In this document: in pieces, positions 1 through 9,351 of the stretch | Numbering within the stretch: the stretch's first letter is position 1 | How the letters are laid out: the number at the start of each line of letters is the position of its first letter | DNA from: Ministeria vibrans ATCC 50519 | Lineage: Eukaryota; Opisthokonta; Filasterea | Assembly: GCA_943704425.1 (NCBI GenBank) | Contig: CALSCP010001380.1 | Location: 1-21,737, forward strand | Length of the DNA stretch: 21,737 bases | Direction: 5' to 3' | Made by a program: the position numbers and the translations under genes | Notes under the pieces: model-generated | What the model saw: only the letters and a program-made list of their open reading frames with translations | Databases searched by the model: none | Told to the model about the DNA's origin: nothing

Positions 1-105
<105 letters not shown>

Positions 106-161
106 TATTTTATTATTAATTTTATATTAATTATTTTTATTTTCGTTTTACTTTTAATTAG

Positions 162-2075
162 CGCATGTTCATATCTCTTCAACGTCGCACGGGCATGCAA
201 AACACATGGTGCGAGGCGACCATGGAGGATATTGTTGCGCAGGAGACTATTATGAACTTCACGGACATACTCACGTACCTGCTGTGGTTTGTGATGTACT
301 TCCACAGCGGTCCCCTCGCCGACTATGTGACGACGGTGGGTGCCTTTGTGGTCCTTCCAATCTCGTATGTGGCGCCCGGTCTTGGTGTCAACAACTGCTC
401 GTCGCTCGTGGTCACGCGTGTTCTCTTGCGTCACCGCCCTGTCACCTTCTTTTGCTTCTGTCTGCTCGTCCAGCTCACCTTCTATTTGCTCGAGAACTAC
501 TCGGAACGTCTGTCGGATCACCTGTCCGCTCGACTCGGCCGAAACACCACCTATTTGGTGTTGCTCTTTACCATTCCGCTTCACATGATTGGTATGGTTA
601 TGGGCTCGTGGGTCGCCGTTGGCATTGCGCCGCTTGCGGACAAGGAGCCCGCGTGGGACTTGGTCACGTACCTGGCACTCGTCTTCAGCGGTCTTGTCTT
701 CTTCTTTCTCGTCGACCTCAGCCTCATGGTTGTAAACACCCTGCGCGCCATACAAGTGCTGATCACCGAAAGCAGCACCACCATCCGTCCTTCAGACCCC
801 AACGTGGCACCAACTCCTCACACGGCGACCGTCGCGGCGTTCCTCGACGCCTTCGTCCTTGCCAAGTACAGCTTGCCCTACCAGGTGTGCTTCCCAAACT
901 CCACCGAGAACACGGTGCTTGTTGCAAACGACAATCATCATCACGAGGACGACCACGACCACGACCACTACAAGGGAAGCATAGGCCACCATACCGCGAC
1001 AACGTCCACTCCCAAGAAGAGCGAGACGGAATTCAATCGCAGCAGCCTCAGCAGCAGTAGTAGTAGCAGCATCAACGAATTGAGTTCCACTGGCGTCGAC
1101 AAAGACGCACGTGTTGGCTCAGTCAACGGTGCTAGCGTGCTACGATCCGCGCCGATTAATATGATTGCAAGTGTCGTCAGCGCCATGATGAACACCACGA
1201 CTGCGATGGGACTTCTCGTGATGCTCTGGCTGCCCTTCCTGGCGCTCGACAATGCCAAGGCGTACGTTCGCGACATTGAGTTTGCCGCAATTTTCCGCTC
1301 CATTTCGTGGTATACACACCTCAGCGTCCTGCTCCTTGCCGTCATTCTCTATCAAGTGTACCATCGCGTTCCACGTAGCCATACGCCCCTGAAGGGCGCC
1401 GCTGCTGCTGTGTTGCTTTACGCATACGTCACCGTGGTCAACACACTCGATCCTGGCGCTCCCTCCATCCACGCGTGGTTCTCCATTGCCCTCGTTATGC
1501 TCAGCATATATCATTTGGTTGTTAACAAGTTGGAATCCATTGCAAAGCCAACATCGATTCATCTCCCAACAATCCAGCTGAGCATCTTTCACAAGGACAG
1601 CACTCCCTTGACCCTGCGTTTGCACGAGTCCACCTTTTGCTTGTCGCAAGACCAGCAAAACTTTGACATCTCCATCGAGGCGAACCTACCCAATGTCTTG
1701 GCCGCCGTCGTCTACGGCTTCGGCAAGTTCAGCTCGCAGCGCGTCTTCGACTCCCTCGAACCGTTTGACATTGTGCTCCAGGTGCAGACGGGCACTTGCC
1801 AGCCCAACCTGGTGTTCTCCCTGCCAGATCAGTCCAAACATCAAATTATGAAGTTCTTTTGTCATCACCAAGTCGCCGACGCACTGGCCCAGCGTCTCAG
1901 TGGCTATCTTACGGGACGGCAGTCTGGCACCGTCACCTTTGACCAACTGCGGCACCATGTCCTACACAATTTGCTTCCGCGCGCCGTCACCGCAGCCAAC
2001 ATTCATCAACTCGACGGGTACATCACCATCGTGGTCGATTTCATGCGCGAGGTCTTTCGGGGTGTGCTACCGTAA
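162..2075 (+). CDS. multi-pass membrane protein of unknown function, probably the terminal exon of a longer gene
   Basis: I do not recognise the family. The frame is open from 162 to a TAA at 2073-2075. The first Met is at 165 (636 residues), but an in-frame TAG at 159-161 doubles as a splice acceptor (TTAATTAG), so this may be an internal or last exon with no start here. The ATG at 222 has the better start context (GACCATGG). About nine hydrophobic segments are visible, near residues 33-50, 55-75, 92-110, 129-155, 165-193, 340-362, 383-402, 410-427 and 437-453. A long loop between segments 5 and 6 holds a His/Asp-rich cluster (residues 257-276, possible metal binding) and a poly-Ser run near 295. 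A soluble C-terminal domain of about 170 residues follows. Codon use is GC-rich like its neighbours. A GTAAAG overlapping the stop (2072) and a GTGAGT at 2077 could be donors, so the true 3' end is not certain. Coding status is solid; function is unknown. Confidence 0.75.
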   Translation, partial: RMFISLQRRTGMQNTWCEATMEDIVAQETIMNFTDILTYLLWFVMYFHSGPLADYVTTVGAFVVLPISYVAPGLGVNNCSSLVVTRVLLRHRPVTFFCFCLLVQLTFYLLENYSERLSDHLSARLGRNTTYLVLLFTIPLHMIGMVMGSWVAVGIAPLADKEPAWDLVTYLALVFSGLVFFFLVDLSLMVVNTLRAIQVLITESSTTIRPSDPNVAPTPHTATVAAFLDAFVLAKYSLPYQVCFPNSTENTVLVANDNHHHEDDHDHDHYKGSIGHHTATTSTPKKSETEFNRSSLSSSSSSSINELSSTGVDKDARVGSVNGASVLRSAPINMIASVVSAMMNTTTAMGLLVMLWLPFLALDNAKAYVRDIEFAAIFRSISWYTHLSVLLLAVILYQVYHRVPRSHTPLKGAAAAVLLYAYVTVVNTLDPGAPSIHAWFSIALVMLSIYHLVVNKLESIAKPTSIHLPTIQLSIFHKDSTPLTLRLHESTFCLSQDQQNFDISIEANLPNVLAAVVYGFGKFSSQRVFDSLEPFDIVLQVQTGTCQPNLVFSLPDQSKHQIMKFFCHHQVADALAQRLSGYLTGRQSGTVTFDQLRHHVLHNLLPRAVTAANIHQLDGYITIVVDFMREVFRGVLP

Positions 2076-2566
2076 AGTGAGTATTTTCGGAATACAACAG
2101 AAATACAACACACAATTGTATTTTTTGAATTTTGAATACTTTAATCTTTATTTCCTTTTAAGTCTTTCTCTTTAAGCACCGACGCAAGCCCTTGTTTTAA
2201 TTCCTTCCTTGCGAGCGTATTGTGACGGGCAGTTTTCTGACAGCGATTGACATTCGTTTGACAGGTTTGTACTTCGTTTGTACTTTTCGTCACTTATCTA
2301 TGCACCCAGTCGGCTTCCCTTGCCCGGGATGCTTCCCATACAATGTGTCTTTGTATCTTGGACCCATACGCTTCTTGCTGCACCCTTTCTTGTCCCTTTC
2401 CACATGTGAATTGTTTTTTCTCCGTTTTTTCCCTCTGACTCTTTCCGCTTTTCTCCTTAAACCTACGGCAGCATGCCAAATGGCAATTAAAGCAGCCAGC
2501 TGTGCCTTAAATATCACTGCCTTTGCCCGCTTTGCTGTCGGCTATCTTTGTGCTGCAAATGCAATT

Positions 2567-2606
2567 CTCGAAAAAAAAATCTCGAAAAAAAATCTCGAAA
2601 AAAAAT
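2567..2606. repeat. three-copy tandem repeat of CTCG plus an A run
   Basis: Three consecutive units of CTCG followed by eight or nine A and a T (14, 13 and 13 bp) are directly visible. They lie in the intergenic region. No function is apparent. Confidence 0.85.
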
Positions 2607-3024
2607 CTCTCCTCTTTTTTTTTCTTCTTTAAAACAAGCTCCTCTTGTCTCCCGCGCTGATTCGCTGATCTCAAATCTGATGTCTGTGCCTTTCTGCATG
2701 GTTGTTGATGGTGACAGCAGCGGGCAGCTCAGTGCCAATGTGTTCATTTCCCTTTTTTCGCTTTTCCTCTTCTCTCATTACTTTGGTGTTTGGACAACCC
2801 TACCCCCTCCCCTCTCAGTCTCCCTTGAGGCCTTGACCCTTCCCTCTACCCTTCCCTTGTCCAAGTTGCGTGTGACCCTTTCGTGTTTCGCAATCATTAT
2901 ATAATCATATAATCTTCAGAGCTGTACTATCAAACAAAACTTCAACAAAACTATACAAAAAAAAAAAAACAAAAAGCAGCACAATACTTCCGCCGTAGAC
3001 TTTTTTATGATTATGTCTTCGGTC

Positions 3025-3025
<1 letters not shown>

Positions 3026-3055
<30 letters not shown>
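3026..3055. repeat. (TTA)n microsatellite upstream of the ATPase start
   Basis: About ten TTA units end 43 bases before the ATPase ATG. AG dinucleotides at 3084-3085 and 3089-3090, both preceded by C, are plausible acceptors. The array is therefore likely inside a 5'-UTR or 5'-coding intron, as with the other arrays in the window. Confidence 0.75.
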
Positions 3056-3097
3056 TTTCCTTCTGACACAAATGCGACATGGCAGGGCAGGTTCGCG

Positions 3098-6000
3098 ATG
3101 GACACGCTTGCGGGCCGCTGCGAAGCAGAGGTTCAACGTATCCAGATCATGTTTTCCAATCAGAGTGACTTGCTTCACGACGTGTGTGTCAGTTTGGAGG
3201 ATCTTGCGCGTTGCGTTCACGTCGCGTCCAACTTCCAAGACGTCCAGAAAGGCTCCAAGACACTCGAGCGTGCCGTGTTGCCCTGCATGATGCACCAGAA
3301 CTTCACCTTCATGTGTGCCTTCAACGCCTTGCTCGTCGCCTTTCTGCAACGCCTCGACGCATTCGCGAACGACGCTTCAAGCGACGTCGAGAAGGCGCTT
3401 AAGCGACGCGACCGCCTGCTCGAGCCGCTGCGTGGCCACCCCGACGTGTATGCCAATGTCTGTGTGGCCTTGCTTCAGCCTAATCTACGCAGCGTCCACG
3501 TGGACGACCTGCAGCAACTCCTTTTCCTTCTGCGCACCGTAAGAGAGACCCTCATACTAATAGTAAAATCGAGTACACAACAACACCCCTTTTGTCTTTT
3601 TTTTTTTCTCATGCAGACCGATCTTGCCAAGTGGGTCGGCTGGACCCACCATGGTAAAGTGAAGAATCTTCTAGCACTCTGGTTTCGCTACCTTGTGCCC
3701 CTCGTCATCGAGTCTGCGGAGATGCCAAACGGCAGCGACACGGAATTTGTTGGCAAAACTTGCATTGAGAACGAGACTGTCGCCTCGGTGCACTGGGCCG
3801 ACGGTTGTGTCGACTCCCCGCCACGCCCTTACCAGCACCGGCTTGGCCGTGCCGAGCGAGGGCTTCTTCCACGTAGCGATGCTTCGCGCCAACTGCTCGA
3901 AAATGTCATGCTCGCCGACATGGACGCCTTCTGCAACAACGACCAACAGCTGACGAGACTCCAGAAAATCGTGACGAACCCGCGCGTTCTCAAGTTTCCC
4001 TTGCTGCTCCGTGAGCGTCTCTTTGCCTTTTTACAATGGGTTGTCACCAATGGCACCTCCTTGCTCGTCCAGAAGGCCATCGAGTGGCTCTGCACTCTCG
4101 AGACGGACCCAGTCATCGACTTTCCGCTCGATCTCTCAACAAAAATGCTCTCGCAGCTTGTCAAGCTGGGTGCTGCCGATGAGACCCCCGAGAGTGCGCG
4201 TGCCATCATCAAGGCGAAGCTAGTGACACTGTGCACAGAGACACGAGCGTCCGCCATTGCCGACGCTCTCCGTCCGCACGCCGCGCACTCGTCGAGTCTC
4301 GCGCTATCAGCGGCCGCTGAAGTCTCCGACGCGCAACGTTTTATTGTTGAAATGAATTCAGTTCTAATTGGCGTCGCCCCCGACGCCGTTGATCCTCTCA
4401 ATGCGGCCTATCTGCTCTCGCTGCTCAGTCGCAATCGCGAGAACACAAGTGCCGCCTTTGGCGCGTCTCCTTTCTCCAACGCCATTCGCACTTGCCTGCG
4501 CCATGCCACGTTGAATCCCAAGGCGACTCTAGTGGCCAACGCTGTCATGTGGGCAGCGACAACACCTACCAGTGCGTGTCCGCGAAACCTTGTTGAGAGT
4601 GTTGCCAACGATGTTCTTGCCTCATCCAGGGCACTTCACTGTCTCGCCCACGACCGCACCGTCGCCACCGAGACTTTGCCGCACCTACTTACACTCACGG
4701 CTCGCTCCCAACCGAACGATGAGTTGCGCTTGCACACACTCAAGTGCCTCGCTATGGTCGTCGGCAAGCTGGCCGACGATATCGCCGCCAAAGTGCTCGC
4801 CAACGCAGCTGTTGTTGCCGTGCTCGTCTCAACGGCCGCCGAGCGTCGTCCCCCCATTGGCTTCCAAGAACAGCGCGACACTGCCGTGATCATCCTTGCG
4901 ACTCTTGTTGCCTCACCTGCGACTCACTGCGACGATGCACTTGTTGAGCACTTTTGCGCAGGCGACTTTCCCATTGTCACTTCGCCTGCTCTTCTTGGCT
5001 CGCAGTGGCTCACGGTCCCCAGCAACTTTCGCAATCTCATCATCTTCTTGTGCCATCGCAGCAGTCACACCACTCGTCTCTTGGTCGCGGCCGTCACCGA
5101 GAGACTCGCCGTCACCGAGAGCGCCAACGATCACTCATTGGCACCCCTCCTAGCGCTCTTGCTCAGTGCCCTCAAGGAAGACGTCGTGTACGCGCATGTC
5201 AAGGAGGCCCTGTACCTCGCGCTTCCTCGCCTCTTCCTTCTCATTTCCCATTCAAATCCGGCCGTCGCTCTCAACGCCGCTCGACTCGTTGCCTTCCTTC
5301 AACATTTTGATGTCAAGAGCACCCGCATCCTCATTGAGTCGCTCGATGTCTCTGGTCGCGCCGCTGCTTCCTCCGAGTCCGTGCGCGACAACACACACGA
5401 GTTGAACGTCAATGACTCTGTCTTTCTCAGCTCACCTTTGTCGTCCACCAACGGTTCAGACTCTCCACCCCGCAGCTATGCCACTCGCGTTGAGTACGAA
5501 CACCTCGAGAAGCTTTCCGACATTCTCAAGCGCGCCGCCGAGAACAGAGTCGATGCCATTCCACTTGTGCGCCAATGCCTTTCACGTCTCATTTCATTTG
5601 AGGACGCCGTCAAAGCGTCCTCGGACAACGCCCTAGAGGACACCAACGACCAAGCTGTCGCCAGTGGCCTTGTTCTCACCAAGACCACTCGCCACAATCT
5701 CAACAAGGTGCTCGACTCGGCTGATCAGTCTCGCTACCCAGTGCTGCTCGAGGGCGCCACGGGCGTTGGCAAGTCGGCCACCATTGGCGGGGCAGCGCGT
5801 GCTCGTGGCAAGAAGCTTCATCGCATGAACATGTCGTCGCGCATGACGCACGACGACCTAGTAGGCCGTCTGGAGCTTATTGGCGACGCCTCCGGCAAGT
5901 GCTTTGTCTTTCGTCGCAGCAACTTCACGCTCGCCTTTGAGAGTGGCGACTTTCTCTTGCTTGATGAGCTCAACCTTGCGCCCGACGATGTTCTTCACTG

Positions 6001-7532
6001 CATTGAGGCTGCTCTTGACACAGGCAGTCTTAGTTTCTACGACTCTTCCGATGCTTTGGTAAGTTGGCAGGCTTTTTGCGCTACTTTTTTCATCTATATA
6101 GATGCGTTTGTGACTCGCGACTGATATTTTCTCTTTTCATGGATCAACAGCAACCGTACAAGACGGTGACGCGCGGCGAGTCCTTTCGCTTGTTTGCCAC
6201 CCAAAACCCTGCCACAGGTTTTTTCAAGGGTGCACGCGAGCCTCTTTCGCAGTCCTTTCTTGACCGCTTTACGCCACTTGTCTTTGAGGAACTGCCAGCA
6301 GACGAGTGGGTGAGCATTGTGGCGTCGAAGATGCAGAATATTAGCGATCAGAAGTTGGCACTTGATATTGCTACGCAGATGCAGATGTTGCATAGCTTCA
6401 TCGCTAGCAAGCTGCGCGACACCGAGCAACCCTTTCCCGAGCGAGCCGGCTACACCGAGGTATCACATCCTTTTATATTTGTCGCTAAAAAAAAATTATT
6501 ATTATAATATTTAATTATATAATATCTTGATCCATATTCTTTGTTCTGGCTCATCATAGGTTTCTATTCGTGAACTTATCAAGTGGGCAATGCATGTGAA
6601 CGAGATTGCCCTGAACGCACCGTCGATTCTCGACGCATCTCTGCCAAGTGTACTTGCTTCTGAGGCATGGGCCGTGTACGGGGCGCGTTTCCGTACGCCA
6701 GCCGCTCAACAAAACCTCGCCAAGCTTATTGTTGCCGCGTGGAACCCACCGCGGAAGAGCTGGCCCGAGACGTCTTTCATCACGCACGCTCTGGCGCCGG
6801 CTAAGGCGCCCCTTTTTGAGTTTACTCTCAATCGAGACACCTTTCTAGTGGGCGCTGTAGGTGACCCAACTGCTCGTGTCATGGAAACGCGCGTGCCCGA
6901 GCGCATTCAGCTTGCACTCCAGTTTACTTTGGATCAACAGGTTGATGTGTCGCCTCGACTTACCAACCAGTCCGAGTGGCTCCAACGTGTCCGTCAGTGT
7001 CAGGCGGACATTATTGGACTTGTTGTCAAGGAAAACTTTGTCCGGCAACACGGTCTCTACATGCCGACCAACGAGTGGATCTACCTGTGGCTTCGCACCG
7101 CATCCGACGCGCGTCTTTACCCCAACTGTTTTGCGTCTTCTCGTCAAATGGAGGTCTTTGCTCGAATCGGTGCGTCGTTGTACGCCTCACGATTCCGCCA
7201 CGAGACTGCGCGCATCGATGTCTTTGAGATTTTTCAGCGGACCTTTGGACTGAACGTGTCGATTTCGCTGCGTGACGATGCTCTCATGCAACAGTCTCTG
7301 CCGGACGTTCCCTTTGTGTTCACACAAAGTGCCCTCGCCGTGTGTCAGCTCGTTCTTCGTGCCCTGCGCATTCCCCAACCGATTCTCATTGTGGGCGACG
7401 AGGGGTGTGGCAAGTCGGAATTGGTGCGTGCACTTGCCTGGCTTATGGCCAAGGACCTCAACCATTGTTCCCGTAAGAATTTTCATTTGTCCTCTATCCT
7501 TCATCCCTCATGCATATGATTCATTATAATTA

Positions 7533-7590
<58 letters not shown>

Positions 7591-7634
7591 CATTATTACT
7601 TGTATTATGTTATGTTATAGTAATTATTATTCTC

Positions 7635-7667
<33 letters not shown>

Positions 7668-9280
7668 GACAATAGTCACTCCCGATACGGAACCATCACA
7701 ACTTATTGGGCAGCTGGCGCCATCGGACAGCGCAGAGGGTCGCGCTGAAATCAAGTGGCAGCCTGGGCCGGTACACATTGCCTTTGAAAAGGGCAACTGG
7801 GTACTGCTTGACAACCTGTCGCAGGCCGAGGGCACTGTACTCGAGCGACTTAACCCACTGCTCGAACAACCGTCGACGCTGCTGCTCCTTGAGAGAGGTG
7901 ACAAGGAGGAACTCGTGTGTGGCAAGGGCTACACCTTCGTTGCCACCATGACTCCCAACGACTTCACGGCGACCACCGCTGCAGGTGCGGCTTCCACCAG
8001 CAATGAGCTTTCGCCGGCACTCGCGAACCGCCTTACCACCATCTACATGACTGCGCCTCAGCGCTCCAAGAACAAATACATCGCACCACGGTTCATTCCA
8101 GAGCTCATGGACATTGCCGTGCGTCTCTTGCCATCGAGCATTGCCAAAAGCGATGTCACACTGCTTGAGGCGCTCTGCACAACGCTACACGGCTTCTTCA
8201 CGAAGCCACAGCACTACAAGCTCGGCTCGAGTATCACAATGCGCAACTACGTGCGCATGATTGACTGTGCGCTCCACTTGCAGCCTCGCGATGGTCCGCT
8301 CGCGCCGCGCTTCTGGACTGCGTTCATCACTGTGTTCCATTCGCAGATGAAGGTTGAGCGCGCGGCGCAGCGTACCGAGGCCGACCTTCTCTATGCAGAG
8401 GTTGCCAAGGTATTTGGCGCAGAGGTGCCCGCGGGTGCGCAGCAATTGGATCAGTCGACATTGCGCAATGGCCAGCATGTGCTCACCCCGTCGCGTCTCG
8501 TTCAGGCCGAGAGTGTGCTCGGTTGTATTGCCTGTGGCGCTCCCGTCTTGCTCGAGGGTCCGGCTGCTGTTGGAAAAACGTCTCTAGTGGATGCCCTTGC
8601 CGCTTTTTACGACTCGCGTCTCGAGCGCGTCAACCTCACCGACACGACGACTCTCCAAGACTTTTTCGGCTCGTGGGTCCTCATTGCAGGTGTGTTTGTA
8701 TTTCAGGAGGGCAAGTTGCTCAAGGCGATGCAGGAGGGCCTTTGGTTCCTTGCTGACGAGTTCAATTTGGCGCCACCCGCCGTCCTCAACGTGCTCTTTC
8801 CGCTCCTTGAGGGCCAACGCACCTTTGTGCTGCCCACGACCAACAAAGTCGTTGCCGTGCATCCCAAGTTCCGTTTTTTTGCCACGCAAAATGACTCGTC
8901 GTACGCCAATCGACACCGCCTTCCCATTGCGCTGCGCAATCGCTTCCTCGAAGTCCAAGTGAGCGATTTTCCTCTCGAGGAGCTCCCCGACATCATCATG
9001 AAGCGTCGTGACAACCGTCTTGCCACGGGCACCCAGTCTCTCGTCTCGAAGGAGACTGCCATGCGTCTCGCCAAACTCTACGACAACCTGCGCAAAACTC
9101 GCCAGCGTATTACCATGCGAGAGCTCATGAAATGGGTTCGTCGTATGTCGCAATTTCATGTAAGAAAAGAAACTTAAACAATAATAATAAAAATTTTATC
9201 ATTATTATACTAATAATAATAATAATAATTATTATTATTATTATAATTATTATTAATTATTTTTATTATTATAATAATTA

Positions 9281-9351
<71 letters not shown>

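Larger units (their letters stand above)
2076..3097. other. intergenic region without a recognisable gene
   Basis: About 1 kb lies between the stop of the membrane protein and the start of the AAA+ ATPase. Open frames here are short, T-rich and show no family motifs. It contains a small A-rich tandem repeat (2567-2606), a pyrimidine-rich stretch at about 2740-2890, and a (TTA)n array at 3026-3055. TTCTGACACAAATGCGACATGGCAG just after the array looks like a splice acceptor in front of the ATPase start codon, so the distal part may be a 5'-UTR intron. It presumably holds the 3' UTR of one gene and the promoter of the next; I cannot place either precisely. Confidence 0.6.

Noticed and set aside
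1140-1658. 172-codon minus-strand frame
   Set aside because: Antisense shadow of the membrane-protein exon, a by-product of GC-rich codon use, with no family motif.
7531-7667. CRISPR-like array
   Set aside because: Pure trinucleotide repeat with no spacers, in an intron of a eukaryotic gene.
8584-9159. 191-codon minus-strand frame
   Set aside because: Lies entirely opposite the AAA3 coding sequence, which has clear Walker A and B motifs.
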